Source: an uncultured Verrucomicrobiota bacterium (GTDB lineage Bacteria; Verrucomicrobiota; Verrucomicrobiia; Limisphaerales; UBA8199). Taken from it: a stretch of DNA of 49,793 nt. The stretch lies in contig CAIQQM010000250.1 in NCBI GenBank assembly GCA_903873945.1, positions 1 to 49,793 on the forward strand. The letters run 5' to 3'. The position numbers were made by a program, and so were the translations under genes. Under the pieces are notes generated by a model. It was not told where the DNA came from. It saw only the letters and a list, made by a program, of their open reading frames with translations, and did not search any database. Below, piece after piece: positions 17,591 through 27,803 of this stretch. Position 1 is the stretch's first letter; each line of letters begins with the position of its first letter.

Positions 17591-18313
17591 ATGGCTGCAA
17601 AAACATTAATCATTAACGGAAAGCACGTCAGTGCCGAGGAAAATGCTACGATCCTCGAAGCCGCGACTGAGGCCGGCATCTCCATTCCGACGCTTTGCCA
17701 TCTGGACGGAGTTTACGACGCGGGTGCGTGCCGCCTGTGCCTCGTGGAAGTCGCTGGCATCTCTAAATTGCTCCCCGCCTGCACGACCAAAGTCGCTGAA
17801 GGTATGGACGTCTCGACCGACACCGAACGGTTGCGGAAGTACCGGCGGATGACACTCGAGTTGCTTTTCGCCGAGCGCAATCATGTTTGTGCGGTTTGCG
17901 TCTCAAATAATCACTGCGAACTGCAGACGCTTGCCTACAGCCAGGGGATGGAACATGTCCGGTTCGAGTATCGTTTCCCCAAATGGGAGGTGGACAATAC
18001 CCATGCGCTGTTCGGCATGGACCACAACCGCTGTATCCTTTGCACTCGTTGTGTGCGCGTTTGCTGGCATATCGAAGGCGCCGGTACCAAGAACGAGTCC
18101 GGGCGCGGCGCCAAAGAACGCATTATTACCGACCTCAATCAACCGTGGGGTGCGTCCGATACCTGCACCAACTGTGGCAAGTGCGTGATGGCCTGCCCCA
18201 CCGGCGCGCTGTTCTATAAAGGTTCGACAGTGTCGGAAATGGAACGCGACCGCTCAAAACTCGAATTCATCGTCACTGCAAGAGAGAAAAAACAATGGAT
18301 CGCCTCAGAATAG
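17591..18313 (+). CDS. hoxU: HoxU, iron-sulfur electron-transfer subunit
   Basis: The 240-residue subunit resembles the N-terminal part of NuoG. Visible clusters are a plant-type [2Fe-2S] (Cys36, 47, 50, 64), a His/Cys site in [14 protein letters not shown] (Cys100, 103, 109), and two [4Fe-4S] sets [11 protein letters not shown] (148-158) and [12 protein letters not shown] (192-202). It would wire HoxF to the hydrogenase small subunit. It overlaps hoxY by 19 bases. Confidence 0.95.
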   Translation: MAAKTLIINGKHVSAEENATILEAATEAGISIPTLCHLDGVYDAGACRLCLVEVAGISKLLPACTTKVAEGMDVSTDTERLRKYRRMTLELLFAERNHVCAVCVSNNHCELQTLAYSQGMEHVRFEYRFPKWEVDNTHALFGMDHNRCILCTRCVRVCWHIEGAGTKNESGRGAKERIITDLNQPWGASDTCTNCGKCVMACPTGALFYKGSTVSEMERDRSKLEFIVTAREKKQWIASE

Positions 18314-18843
18314 CAACAATATGGCTGGGCGGCTGTTCCGGCTGCCACATGTCATTTCTCGACCTTGACGAGTTCCTCATCGAACTTGCCGGCAAGGTCG
18401 AGCTTGTCTTCAGCCCGGTCATGGACGTCAAGGAATACCCCGAAAACGTTGACCTCTGCCTCGTCGAAGGTGCCGTTTGCAATGAGGACAACCTCGAGAT
18501 GATTCACAAGGTTCGTCGCCGGACCAAAATCCTTGTCTCTTTCGGCGACTGCGCTGTGACGGCCAACGTTACTGCCATCCGCAACCAACTCGGACTCGGC
18601 AACGCCGAAAGTGTTCTCCAACGTGCCTATGTTGAGGGCGCTCAATCCAACCCCGGCGTGCCTCGCGAGCCGGGCATCGTGCCTCTGCTGCTCCCGCGCG
18701 TTATGCCGGTTCATGAGGTCGTGCGCGTGGATTATTTTCTCCCCGGTTGTCCCCCGCCGGCTGACCGCATCAAGGCGGTTTTGACCCAGGTGTTGAGCGG
18801 CGTGGAACCGAAACTTGAAGGCCTGCAGCTCAAATTTGGATGA
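18295..18843 (+). CDS. hoxY: HoxY, small subunit of NiFe hydrogenase
   Basis: The 182-residue protein is a single-cluster small subunit as in group 3 hydrogenases. The proximal [4Fe-4S] ligands appear in [10 protein letters not shown] (Cys14, Cys17), [10 protein letters not shown] and [10 protein letters not shown]. It lacks a twin-arginine leader and extra clusters, which fits a soluble cytoplasmic enzyme. It begins inside hoxU and is followed after 124 bases by hoxH. Confidence 0.95.
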   Translation: MDRLRIATIWLGGCSGCHMSFLDLDEFLIELAGKVELVFSPVMDVKEYPENVDLCLVEGAVCNEDNLEMIHKVRRRTKILVSFGDCAVTANVTAIRNQLGLGNAESVLQRAYVEGAQSNPGVPREPGIVPLLLPRVMPVHEVVRVDYFLPGCPPPADRIKAVLTQVLSGVEPKLEGLQLKFG

Positions 18844-18967
18844 GAAAACGCATGAGATCCGAAGGCTCAAATGACCTGAACCCCGGAACGGTGGGTTTCC
18901 AATTTTGGATTTTACCTGGTTGGAGTTGTTTCGGATTTTCGATTCCCGCTTCCCATTTCCTTTGCCT

Positions 18968-20395
18968 ATGCCCAAACGCATTATCATAGACCCCGTGACC
19001 CGCATTGAGGGCCACGCCAAAATTAGCATTTTTCTCGACGACGAGGGCAATGTCTCCGACGCCGAGTTTCACGTCGTCGAGTTCCGCGGATTCGAAAAAT
19101 TCTGTGAAGACCGGCCTTATGCTGAAATGCCCGGTATTACCGCCCGCATTTGCGGCATCTGCCCGGTCAGCCATCTCCTCGCATCCGCCAAAGCTGGCGA
19201 TGCCATTATGGCGGTCAACATTCCGCCTGCCGCCGACAAACTCCGCCGGTTGATGAATCTCGGCCAGATCATCCAAAGTCATGCCCTGAGCTTTTTCCAC
19301 CTCAGCGCCCCCGATTTCCTGATGGGCTGGAATACCCCTCCTGCGAAACGGAATGTTTTTGGCCTCATTGCCTCTAATGCCGACCTCGCCCGGGCCGGCA
19401 TCCGGCTGCGCCAGTTCGGCCAGGAGATCATCGAAACTCTTGGCGGCAAGAAAATCCATCCCTCATGGGCCGTTCCGGGCGGTGTCCGCAGTCCTTTGAC
19501 TGAGGCTGGCCGGGAGAAATTGCGGGCTTGGCTGCCGGAAGCATATGCCACCAGCAAGATCGCGTTTGACCTGTTTAAAAAGACGCTCGATACCCACAAG
19601 AAAGAGGTCCAGATCTTCGGCAATTTCCCGTCGCTCTTCATGGGCCTCGTGGAGCCGGATGGGACTTGGGAGCATCACGGCGGCAAACTCCGGTTTGTTG
19701 ATAGCAGCGGTAGCACCATTGCCGATCAACTTGATCCTCAGAAATACTACGAATACATCGGCGAAGCGGTGCAGCCCTCTTCCTACCTCAAGTCGCCCTA
19801 TTACACGCCTCTGGGTTTCCCGGACGGCATGTACCGCGTGGGGCCGCTGGCCCGGCTTAATGTCGCTGAGCAGATGGGCACGCCGAAAGCGGATGCCGAA
19901 CTCAAGAAATTCAAGAAGCTCGGCCTTCCGGGCGCGGTGACCTCCTCCTTCCTCTACCATCACGCCCGCCTGATTGAAATCCTGGCGTCCATCGAGCGCG
20001 TTGAAATCTCGCTCGATGACCCTGATCTCCTGAGCAACGACCTGCGGGCCGATGCCGGCATCAACAGCTTGCGGGGCGTTGGCGTCAGCGAAGCCCCGCG
20101 CGGCACGCTCTTCCACGATTATACGGTGGACCGCGACGGTCTCCTGCGGAAGGTCAACCTGATCGTTGCCACCGGACAGAACAACCTCGCCATGAATCGG
20201 ACCGTGGCCCAGATCGCCCGTCATTACGTGCGTGGCAACGATATTCCTGAGCCGATGCTCAATCGCATCGAGCACGGTATTCGCTGCTATGATCCTTGTC
20301 TGAGCTGCTCCACCCACGCGGTGGGCCAGATGGCGCTCGTGGTTCGCCTGATTGCGCCCGACGGCGCCATTGTGCGCCAGATCTCGCGCATTTAA
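18968..20395 (+). CDS. hoxH: HoxH, catalytic large subunit of NiFe hydrogenase
   Basis: The 475-residue catalytic subunit binds Ni-Fe through [10 protein letters not shown] (Cys62, Cys65) and DPCLSCSTH (Cys444, Cys447). About 25 residues follow His450, the C-terminal tail normally removed by a HoxW-type endopeptidase after nickel insertion; neither that peptidase nor hyp genes lie in the window. ATG 18968 begins at the conserved [18 protein letters not shown]. With hoxEFUY it defines a group 3d bidirectional NAD-linked hydrogenase. The 124-base gap before it contains no gene. Confidence 0.96.
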   Translation: MPKRIIIDPVTRIEGHAKISIFLDDEGNVSDAEFHVVEFRGFEKFCEDRPYAEMPGITARICGICPVSHLLASAKAGDAIMAVNIPPAADKLRRLMNLGQIIQSHALSFFHLSAPDFLMGWNTPPAKRNVFGLIASNADLARAGIRLRQFGQEIIETLGGKKIHPSWAVPGGVRSPLTEAGREKLRAWLPEAYATSKIAFDLFKKTLDTHKKEVQIFGNFPSLFMGLVEPDGTWEHHGGKLRFVDSSGSTIADQLDPQKYYEYIGEAVQPSSYLKSPYYTPLGFPDGMYRVGPLARLNVAEQMGTPKADAELKKFKKLGLPGAVTSSFLYHHARLIEILASIERVEISLDDPDLLSNDLRADAGINSLRGVGVSEAPRGTLFHDYTVDRDGLLRKVNLIVATGQNNLAMNRTVAQIARHYVRGNDIPEPMLNRIEHGIRCYDPCLSCSTHAVGQMALVVRLIAPDGAIVRQISRI

Positions 20396-20537
20396 AGGAG
20401 CCGCTTGGCTCAGCGAAAATTCATTGCTACCCTGCGCTCATGCAAAATGCGCGGTTTCAGAGGTCCGCACAGCAAAGGCCTCGATTGCTTACCGGACAAA
20501 GGGGCGCTGTCAGGTTGCCAGAACTCTGATTGCCTTT

Positions 20538-21425
20538 ATGGACAAACCTGAACCGCTTCCGAAATTGCGCATGGCACCGCCCGAATCGGCGGAGGAGGTG
20601 GCGCATCGTCATGAACGTGAGCAGCGCGCCGCGAATTTGCAGCGTGAGAGTAATCTTGACCGGTCGCTTGCCCCGTTTCGTGTCGGCTCGGTTCGTTACC
20701 TGAATGCGGTCGGCTTGACGCGCGGGCTGGAGGAGGAAATCGTGTTCGCCACGCCGTCGAAGCTGGCGGAAATGTTGCGGCGGGATGAACTGGACGCCGC
20801 GCTGGTGAGCGTGACGGAGACGCTGTTTCACGACAAGTACGACATCCTGGACGGCATCGCCATCGCCTCGCTGGGTGAGGTAAAGAGTGTTTTTCTGGCG
20901 CATCGGGGCCCGCTGGGTGATGCGCGCGAGATTTTTTGCGACCCGGCCTCGCTAACCAGCGTTAATCTCGTGCGCGTGTTGTTGGCGGAGCGGGGGTTGA
21001 AACCGGAGCTTAAGCCCCTGGCGAGTTACGATTTCGCTGGGATGCCGGATTATGCGCTGCTGATTGGGGACTCGGCGCTCGATTTTTCGCGCTCACAGCA
21101 TGTCCATGAAATCTGGGACCTGGGCGCGGCATGGTACGAGATGACGACCCTGCCATTTGTGTACGCCGTCTGGGCGTTGCGCCGCGGAGTGGAAAATGCC
21201 GCGTTGCGGCGCCAGCTTCGCGAGGCCCGCGATTTCGGCGCGGACACGCTGGATTCCATCATCTGCAACCGCACGGAATACGATTATGATTTCCGGAAGG
21301 ACTACTTGAGCTGGCACATTCACTACCACTTTGGCGCGGATGAAAAGCGGGGGCTGGCAAAGTTCATGGAGCTGTTGCGAAAGCACGGTTTGGGGCCGGT
21401 TTACGAGCCGAGGTTTGTAACGTGA
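20538..21425 (+). CDS. mqnA: Chorismate dehydratase MqnA (futalosine menaquinone pathway)
   Basis: The 295-residue protein is a periplasmic-binding-fold enzyme of the MqnA/MqnD type that makes 3-enolpyruvylbenzoate from chorismate. The family start RVGSVRYLNA lies at residue about 51, followed by TPSKLAEMLRRDELDAALVS, and GDSALDF and WYEMTTLPFVYAVW match the ligand-binding segments. The N-terminal 50 residues are charged and not part of the usual domain; ATG 20538 is the first good start. It follows hoxH by 142 bases without an obvious terminator. It implies menaquinone made through futalosine. Confidence 0.92.
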   Translation: MDKPEPLPKLRMAPPESAEEVAHRHEREQRAANLQRESNLDRSLAPFRVGSVRYLNAVGLTRGLEEEIVFATPSKLAEMLRRDELDAALVSVTETLFHDKYDILDGIAIASLGEVKSVFLAHRGPLGDAREIFCDPASLTSVNLVRVLLAERGLKPELKPLASYDFAGMPDYALLIGDSALDFSRSQHVHEIWDLGAAWYEMTTLPFVYAVWALRRGVENAALRRQLREARDFGADTLDSIICNRTEYDYDFRKDYLSWHIHYHFGADEKRGLAKFMELLRKHGLGPVYEPRFVT

Positions 21426-21517
21426 AAGGCACAGGAATATTGCTCGTGGAAACCTTCGCCGGGGCGCAGTTGATGAGGCGGGCGCTGGGGGCCCGGGAAA
21501 CCGGCCCGCGGGAGATC

Positions 21518-21573
21518 ATTCAAAGGTGTGTGGCAGTTGGTTCAGCGTTAAAATGGAACTCCGACCTTTGAAT
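21518..21573 (+). promoter_or_regulatory. Leader hairpin before the sulfate transporter operon
   Basis: ATTCAAAGGT (21518-21527) and ACCTTTGAAT (21564-21573) are perfect 10-base inverted repeats around a 36-base loop. The stem ends five bases before the sbp start codon, so in mRNA it would mask the initiation region. A weaker GTTC/GAAC pairing exists in the loop. It matches no riboswitch class known to me; an operator is the alternative. Confidence 0.5.
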
Positions 21574-21578
21574 ATCGG

Positions 21579-22580
21579 ATGAAAACGTTTCTTGCAGGAT
21601 TGATGATCGGCGCGGCCTCGCTGGGTTGGGTGGCGGGCAAAGAGCTCACGCTGTTGAATGTTTCTTACGACCCGACGCGGGAGCTCTATCAGGATTTTGA
21701 CGCGGCGTTCACTAAGTACTGGGAGGTTAAAACCGGCGAAATAATTACGATTCAGCAGTCGCACGGCGGTTCTGGCAAACAGGCTCGCATGGTGATTGAC
21801 GGACTGCAGGCTGACGTCGTCACTCTGGCGCTTGCTTACGATATAGATGCGATTGCGGAGAAAGCCGGGTTGCTTCCGCCCGGCTGGCAGCAGCGTCTGC
21901 CGCACAACAGTTGTCCCTACACGTCAACGGTTGTGTTCTTGGTGCGCAAGGGGAACAGCAAGGGCATTCGGGATTGGGATGATCTGATCAAGCCGGGAGT
22001 GTCTGTCATCACGCCGAATCCAAAAACATCCGGCGGTGCCCGTTGGAACTACCTCGCTGCTTGGGGATACGCGTTGAAAAAGTTCGACCGGGATGAGGGC
22101 CGGGCTCGGGATTTCGTCGATCGCCTCTTCAGGAATGTTCCCATCTTCGACACGGGCGCGCGCGGGGCAACGACGACGTTCGTTCAGCGCGGTATCGGGG
22201 ATGTGCTCATTGCCTGGGAAAACGAGGCGCTTTTGTCTGTCAAAGAGTCGGGCAAGGACGAATTCGAGATTGTGACTCCGTCGCTGAGCATTTTGGCGGA
22301 ACCGCCGGTGGCGTGGGTGGACAGCGTGGTGAACAAGCGCGGCACGCGTGAAATGGCGAGGGCTTACCTCGAGTATCTTTACACGCCGGAGGGCCAGGAA
22401 ATCGCGGCCCGGCATTATTATCGGCCCCGGTTGGAATCCGTCGCGCAGAAATATGCCGGCATGTTTCCCAGGGTAAGCTTGTTTACAATCAACGAGGTGT
22501 TCGGAGGCTGGCGGCAGGCACAGAAAGCGCATTTCAGTGACGGAGGGATCTTCGACCAGATCCAGCGGGCCGGTCGCTGA
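21579..22580 (+). CDS. sbp: Periplasmic sulfate/thiosulfate-binding protein
   Basis: The 333-residue protein starts with a Sec signal peptide ([20 protein letters not shown]) and has the sulfate-binding family motifs [64 protein letters not shown] and TRGATTTF-like [25 protein letters not shown]. It captures sulfate and delivers it to CysT/CysW. It opens the transporter operon; cysT follows after 104 bases. Confidence 0.95.
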   Translation: MKTFLAGLMIGAASLGWVAGKELTLLNVSYDPTRELYQDFDAAFTKYWEVKTGEIITIQQSHGGSGKQARMVIDGLQADVVTLALAYDIDAIAEKAGLLPPGWQQRLPHNSCPYTSTVVFLVRKGNSKGIRDWDDLIKPGVSVITPNPKTSGGARWNYLAAWGYALKKFDRDEGRARDFVDRLFRNVPIFDTGARGATTTFVQRGIGDVLIAWENEALLSVKESGKDEFEIVTPSLSILAEPPVAWVDSVVNKRGTREMARAYLEYLYTPEGQEIAARHYYRPRLESVAQKYAGMFPRVSLFTINEVFGGWRQAQKAHFSDGGIFDQIQRAGR

Positions 22581-22684
22581 TGAATTGATCCCGGGTCCGG
22601 CGTGGAGTATTCTGCCGGTTGCCATGGGAGCAACTAAACCGGATGGGCAAGCTAAGTGTTCATGACCACTAAGGCTGATGGCTG

Positions 22685-23509
22685 ATGGGACATAAAAGAT
22701 TTAGCGCGCTGCCGGGCTTCGGCCTGACGCTGGGCTTTACGCTCTTCTACTTGAGCGTGATTGTTCTCATTCCTTTCGCGGGGCTGATCGTGCGGGCGTT
22801 GGGGCTTTCCTGGGCTGACTTCTGGCATCTCGCAACGACGGACCGGGCACTGGCGGCCTACCGGCTGACGTTCGGTGCGTCGCTGGTGGCGGCAGTGGCA
22901 AATGCCGTGTTCGGCACACTGCTTGCCTGGGTCCTGACGCGCTATGAATTCCCCGGGCGCCGCCTGCTGGATGCAATGGTGGATTTCCCTTTTGCGCTCC
23001 CGACCGCTGTTGCCGGGTTGACGCTGGCCAATCTTTTCACCGCCAACGGCTGGCTTGGCAGGTACCTCGTGCCGTTAGGTATAAGCGGCGCGTTCACGCC
23101 GCTGGGGGTCGTGATTGCGCTGACCTTTGTGGGCTTGCCCTTTGTCGTGCGCACGTTGCAGCCGGTGCTGCAAAACCTCGAGCGCGAGGTCGAGGAAGCG
23201 GCGGCCACTCTGGGCGCGGGGCGCTTGCGGACGTTCGCGGCCATCATCGCCCCCTCATTGCTCCCGGCGGTGCTTACGGGTTTCGCGCTCGCCTTCGCCC
23301 GCGCGATTGGCGAGTACGGTTCGATCGTGTTTATTTCCGGCAACCTGCCCTTCAAAACTGAAATCGCCCCCTACCTCATCGTCATGCGCCTGGAAGAATA
23401 TGATTACACAGGCGCGATCGCGCTGGCGGTGGTGTTGCTGGTGTCTTCCTTCCTGCTGCTGGCCGCTATCAACTTGCTCGAACAATGGGCAAGCCGGTTC
23501 CAGGATTGA
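22685..23509 (+). CDS. cysT: Sulfate ABC transporter permease CysT
   Basis: This 274-residue inner-membrane protein has about six helices. It has the family features DFPFALPTAVAGLTLANLF and the EAA loop EEAAATLGAGRLRTFAAIIAPSLLPAVLTGFALAFARAIGEYG that docks on the ATPase. It pairs with CysW, which begins one base after its stop. Length and layout match CysT/CysU proteins. Confidence 0.95.
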   Translation: MGHKRFSALPGFGLTLGFTLFYLSVIVLIPFAGLIVRALGLSWADFWHLATTDRALAAYRLTFGASLVAAVANAVFGTLLAWVLTRYEFPGRRLLDAMVDFPFALPTAVAGLTLANLFTANGWLGRYLVPLGISGAFTPLGVVIALTFVGLPFVVRTLQPVLQNLEREVEEAAATLGAGRLRTFAAIIAPSLLPAVLTGFALAFARAIGEYGSIVFISGNLPFKTEIAPYLIVMRLEEYDYTGAIALAVVLLVSSFLLLAAINLLEQWASRFQD

Positions 23510-23510
23510 T

Positions 23511-24405
23511 ATGACCGGGATCATCAAGACATCCTCCGCTGCCTCAGTGAAGCAATCACGTCGGGGCGCGGAAGAATCCCCACTGGCGAAGTGGGCGCTC
23601 ATCGCCGTCGCCCTGGCGTTCAGCCTCGTTTTCCTGCTGTTGCCGCTGGTCAACGTAATGGCCCAGGCTTTCGTTAAGGGCTGGGCCTGTTACTGGAGCT
23701 CCCTGACGCAACCGGATTCCCGGGCGGCGATTCGCCTTACGCTGATTGTGGCGGCGATCAGCGTTCCGCTGAATGTTCTGTTCGGGCTGGCGGCGGCCTG
23801 GGCGATCGCCAAGTTCGAGTTTCGTGGCAAATCCCTGCTCGTTACGCTGATTGACCTGCCATTCTCGGTGTCGCCGGTCGTCGTGGGTCTGATGTTTATC
23901 GTGCTTTTCGGGCTGCAGGGGTTCTTCGGCAAATGGTTGGGCGCGCACGGCATCAAAATCATTTTCGCGGTTCCGGGCATTGTGCTGGCCACGATCTTCA
24001 TCACGTTCCCGTTTGTGGCGCGCGAGCTGATCCCGGTGATGCAGGCGACCGGCACGGAGCAGGAGCAGGCGGCGCTGACGTTGGGAGCCAGCGGCTGGCA
24101 GACCTTCTGGCACGTCACGCTTCCATCGGTAAAATGGGGTTTGATTTACGGCATCATCCTGTGCAACGCCCGCGCTATGGGCGAGTTCGGCGCCGTGTCC
24201 GTCGTTTCGGGCCACATCATCGGCCGGACCGAGACGATGCCGCTGCGGGTGGAGGCGCTCTACCAGGGCGCAACCGGAGCGTCCACGGTGGCGGCCTTTT
24301 GCCGTGGCGAGCTTGCTGGCGCTCCTGGCCTTGTTTACGCTGGCGATCAAGATTTTCCTCGAATGGAAACAGGCGAGAGAATATCGGGAAGTCGATCGCG
24401 GATAG
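23511..24405 (+). CDS. cysW: Sulfate ABC transporter permease CysW, interrupted by a 3' frameshift
   Basis: From ATG 23511 the frame gives a CysW permease with helices, LPFSVSPVVVGLMF and the EAA loop EQEQAALTLGASGWQTFWHVTLPS, up to GASTVAAF. At the four T of 24297-24300 the frame departs: as sequenced it reads a hydrophilic tail to 24416. Dropping one T restores AVASLLALLALFTLAIKIFLEW, the expected last helix, ending at TAG 24403-24405, 7 bases before cysA. The likely causes are a one-base insertion, a sequencing error, or slippage. Without correction the last membrane helix is lost. Confidence 0.9.
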
Positions 24406-24412
24406 TTGACCG

Positions 24413-25516
24413 GTGAGCATCGAGCTAAAGAACGTTAGCAAGAACTTTGGCGGGGTTGCCGCCGTCAATAACGTCACTTTCTCCGTGAAAGAGGGCGAAT
24501 TGATGGCGTTGCTCGGGCCAAGCGGGGGCGGCAAAACGACGGTTTTGCGCATGATCGCCGGGCTGGAAATGCCGACCGCCGGTGACGTGTTCATTCGTGG
24601 ACGGCGCGTCAACGATTTGTCGGTGCAGCAGCGCAACATCGGCTTTGTCTTCCAGAATTACGCGCTGTTCAAGAACATGAACGTGTTTAAGAACATCGCC
24701 TTTGGCTTGCAGATTAAGAAATGGAAACGGGCTGACGTTCGGGAGCGTATCGCGGAGCTGCTGAACTTGTTTGGGCTCGAGGGGCTGGACCGGCGTTATC
24801 CGCATCAGCTTTCCGGCGGTCAGCGGCAGCGCGTTGCGATCGCGCGGGCCCTGGCGTCGAAGCCGAGTGTGCTCCTGCTGGATGAGCCGTTTGGCGCGGT
24901 GGACGCCAGGATCCGTCAGGAGCTGCGCGAGTGGCTCGTCAGGCTGCACCACGAGTTGAATGTTACCACCATATTCGTCACCCATGACCAGGAGGAGGCG
25001 ATGGAAGTTGCGGACCGCATTGTGATCTTTTCGCGCGGCGTCCTCGAACAGGTCGGAACACCCCGGGAGATTTACGACCAGCCGGCCAACGAATTCGTCG
25101 CGCGGTTCATCGGGGTTATGAACGTTCTCGAAACGGAAGTCCGGGATGGCAAGGCGAGAATTGGTGAACTTGAGTTTCCCGCGCATGGCCAAATGGACGG
25201 GCAGAAGCTCCGGATCGGTTTTCGCCCCTACGCGGTGCAGATATCGTCCGATCTCGGGCTGTACCAGTATCAGGCGGTGTTGCGGCATACTTTCTTTCTC
25301 GGCGTGCTGTTGCGGGTGGAGCTGGAGTTGCCGAGTGGGCTGACGGTAAGGGCGCGTATGACGAAAGAGGAATACTCCCACCAGGGTCTTGCGGACGGCA
25401 GGAGAGTGTCCTTCCAAATCCGTCAGTGTCGCGTGCTGGCGCGGGAAGAGGCTGCCCTGCCGGCCGAAACTGACTTGAGTTTCCAGGCGCCGCCGCTGCT
25501 CGGAGAGAACATCTGA
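24413..25516 (+). CDS. cysA: Sulfate ABC transporter ATPase CysA
   Basis: The 367-residue ATPase has Walker A GPSGGGKTT (residues about 35-43), Q-loop FVFQNYALF, signature LSGGQRQRVAIARAL, Walker B LLLDEPFGAVD, H-loop FVTHDQEEAMEVADR, and a C-terminal TOBE-like domain (about 235-350). It starts at GTG 24413 (GTGAGCATCGAG). It energises CysT/CysW import of sulfate or thiosulfate. It converges with the deacetylase-family gene. Confidence 0.95.
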   Translation: MSIELKNVSKNFGGVAAVNNVTFSVKEGELMALLGPSGGGKTTVLRMIAGLEMPTAGDVFIRGRRVNDLSVQQRNIGFVFQNYALFKNMNVFKNIAFGLQIKKWKRADVRERIAELLNLFGLEGLDRRYPHQLSGGQRQRVAIARALASKPSVLLLDEPFGAVDARIRQELREWLVRLHHELNVTTIFVTHDQEEAMEVADRIVIFSRGVLEQVGTPREIYDQPANEFVARFIGVMNVLETEVRDGKARIGELEFPAHGQMDGQKLRIGFRPYAVQISSDLGLYQYQAVLRHTFFLGVLLRVELELPSGLTVRARMTKEEYSHQGLADGRRVSFQIRQCRVLAREEAALPAETDLSFQAPPLLGENI

Positions 25517-25520
25517 TTCG

Positions 25521-25567
25521 AGTGACCCGGTCTGAGCTTGCTCAGTGGGGCTGCGGCTCGGTTCACT
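25521..25567. terminator. Bidirectional hairpin between convergent cysA and deacetylase-family genes
   Basis: CTGAGC/GCTCAG (25532-25545) forms a tight inner hairpin, and AGTGACCCG (25521-25529) pairs with CGGTTCACT (25559-25567) with one mismatch. It overlaps the last codons of the leftward gene. There is no strong U-run, so it is a possible rather than certain terminator. Confidence 0.4.
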
Positions 25568-26426
25568 TGCCCTCCAGGCCTGTCAGGTAGGCTAGGATTA
25601 AGTCTGGCAAGTCGAGGCTATAGCCGCCTTCCAGCAGGCTGAATACGGGCACTCCAAGTTTGTGAAAGGAGAGCCCGAGCCAGTAAAAGTCTTCCATCTC
25701 CAGTTTCTGTTGCGCGAGCGGGTCGCGGGCGCTGGCATCAAACCCGGCGGATACTCCAACCAGGTCGGGTTTGAATGCCTGCAAATGCTCGAACGCGCTT
25801 TCCAGCACGTGACGGTATTCTGTGCGCGGGGTTTGTGGAAGAAGAGGATAATTGAAGCAGTTGTCGCCGACGTTCCTTGTGCCCGTGCCGGGATAGCAGG
25901 GAAACTGGTGGATGGAGAAAAACGCAGCGCCCGGCTTGTTTTGGAGAATCGCTTCCGTCCCGTTTCCATGGTGTACATCAAAATCATAAACCGCGACACG
26001 CTTTGTTCCGTTGGCCAGTGCTTCGAGGGTTGCGATGGCAATGTTGTTCAGGTAGCAGAAACCCATCGCCCGTTGGCGCATGGCGTGATGGCCCGGCGGG
26101 CGCATCAGGCTGAAGACTGTCTCCCCGGAAAGCGCTGCCCGCAACGCCGTGAGGGAGGCGCCAGCCGAGGCCCTGGCATAATCCGAAATTTTTGGAAAGA
26201 ACGGCGTGTCATCGTCGGAATCTCGCGGCTGGGCCAGTCGCGCCACATGTTCAGCCGAGTGAGCTCGCAGGATGGCTGCTTCATCGGCCGGACCCGGTTG
26301 GCTCCAGGAAATGGGCAGTGAAGTTTGATGCCGTAGTTTTTCTAAAGTTGTGCGGATGCGCTCAGGCCGTTCCGGATGGCCTGGATGCGAATAGCCGGGG
26401 CAGTGTTCGTCCGTGATGATTCTCAT
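25563..26426 (-). CDS. Histone deacetylase / acetoin-utilisation family amidohydrolase
   Basis: The 287-residue zinc enzyme has the arginase-deacetylase motifs HPERPERIRTTLEKL, RPPGHHAMRQRAMGFCYLNNIAIA (catalytic His pair), YDFDVHHGNGTEAI (zinc ligands) and GVSAGFDASARDPL. Bacterial members remove acyl groups from lysine side chains, polyamines or small amides; the substrate is unknown. ATG 26426 (MRIITDEHCPGYSHP) is chosen over an in-frame ATG at 26477 because the family begins there. It is a single gene. Confidence 0.92.
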   Translation of the reverse strand: MRIITDEHCPGYSHPGHPERPERIRTTLEKLRHQTSLPISWSQPGPADEAAILRAHSAEHVARLAQPRDSDDDTPFFPKISDYARASAGASLTALRAALSGETVFSLMRPPGHHAMRQRAMGFCYLNNIAIATLEALANGTKRVAVYDFDVHHGNGTEAILQNKPGAAFFSIHQFPCYPGTGTRNVGDNCFNYPLLPQTPRTEYRHVLESAFEHLQAFKPDLVGVSAGFDASARDPLAQQKLEMEDFYWLGLSFHKLGVPVFSLLEGGYSLDLPDLILAYLTGLEGK

Positions 26427-26569
26427 GCGTCGCCGGCGGGAGAGTGCATTTTCACGATTCAGCACCGTCTGGCCCAAAGTGTCAACCCTTTGACGCCCGG
26501 CATATTAAGAATTTGGCTTGTGTTGTTTTCTGGCACGGTACTAAACTGAAATGAACTGTGATATTGCCT

Positions 26570-27610
26570 ATGAAAAAATTCTCCATCTACACTCTCACGC
26601 TCCTTGCGTGCATTCAATTCAACACCCATGTCGCCCTGGCATGGGACTATGAGGGCCATCGGGCCGTCAACGAGTTGGCGCTCGCTTCGCTGCCCACGAA
26701 CTTCCCGGCGTTTTTGCTGGCCCCCGAGGCGGTGGCGCGCGTCGCCTTTCTGGCGGGCGAACCGGACCGCTGGCGCAACACGCCGGACCTGCCCCTCGCC
26801 CATTACAGCTTCCCCGACCATTACATGGATTTCGAACAGTTGGCCGATTACGGGCTCAAGCCGGATATGCTGCCGGTCTTCCGCTATGATTTCATTGCCC
26901 AGCTTGCCCTGATCCGGCAGGCAAATTCGGAAAAGTTTTCGGCGGCCGATCCCGGCAAGGACCACACGCGCGAGCTGGTCGGGCTGCTGCCATGGGCGAT
27001 CACCGAAAACTACTCGAAATTGAAATCCGGTTTCTCATATCTCAAAGCGTTCGAAGAAGCCGGCACACCCGAAGAAATTGCCAACGCTCAGGCTAATATC
27101 ATCTATGTGCTGGGCACGATGGGCCATTACGTCGGGGATGCTTCGCAGCCCCTGCATGTGACCAAACATCATCATGGCTGGGTTGGAGAGAATCCGAACC
27201 AGTACACCACAGACTTCGGATTCCACAGTTGGATTGACGGTGGATTTTTCAACAAGATTGGCGGGGTAAACCTGGCGCAGCTCAAGGGCAAGCTCCGCCC
27301 CGCGCAACTGGTCGCCATCAACGGCCGCCCGGCGAAGCCGGAGGAAATGTTCCAGGTGGCGATGATTTTCATTAAGGAACAAAACAAGCTGGTGGAACCG
27401 CTTTACCAGCTTCAAAAGGACAAGAAGCTTACTGGCGAAGCTGAAGCCGGGCCTGAAGGGCGGGAGTTCTTGGAAAACCAATTGTTGAAATCTGGCCAGT
27501 GGCTTGGCGACATCTGCTACACTGCATGGCAGCAGGCGCCGCCGGATACTTACCTCAAAGGCCAGCTCGCCCGTCGCAAGCATGCGGCGGCTCTTGCGGA
27601 GAAAAAGTAA
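26570..27610 (+). CDS. Secreted S1/P1-type zinc nuclease
   Basis: The 346-residue precursor has a signal peptide (residues 1 to about 25, ending HVALA) and a mature N-terminus beginning W-x3-GH (WDYEGHRAV), whose Trp and His are metal ligands in S1/P1 nucleases. Later ligands appear in HYVGDASQPLHVTKHHHGWVGEN and FHSWID. Enzymes of this family cut single-stranded nucleic acids or remove 3' phosphates using three zinc ions. ATG 26570 is chosen over a GTG at 26558. It would act outside the cytoplasm, perhaps in phosphate or nucleotide scavenging. Confidence 0.9.
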   Translation: MKKFSIYTLTLLACIQFNTHVALAWDYEGHRAVNELALASLPTNFPAFLLAPEAVARVAFLAGEPDRWRNTPDLPLAHYSFPDHYMDFEQLADYGLKPDMLPVFRYDFIAQLALIRQANSEKFSAADPGKDHTRELVGLLPWAITENYSKLKSGFSYLKAFEEAGTPEEIANAQANIIYVLGTMGHYVGDASQPLHVTKHHHGWVGENPNQYTTDFGFHSWIDGGFFNKIGGVNLAQLKGKLRPAQLVAINGRPAKPEEMFQVAMIFIKEQNKLVEPLYQLQKDKKLTGEAEAGPEGREFLENQLLKSGQWLGDICYTAWQQAPPDTYLKGQLARRKHAAALAEKK

Positions 27611-27803
27611 CGGCGGACTGCGTTCGCCTGAAAGTCTGCCGCTCTCCGGATCCGGCAATCGCATCCGTAGCGGGAGTCCCGCGAAGAGCGCGGGAGTTCA
27701 TTTTCCTCGCACGGAAACAACTTGGGCTCGGCCCGGTGTTTCCGGTGGTTTCTCTGCCCAGAAACTGCGTGCGAAGCAGGCGTGAATAAGCTAAGTCAAT
27801 GTT

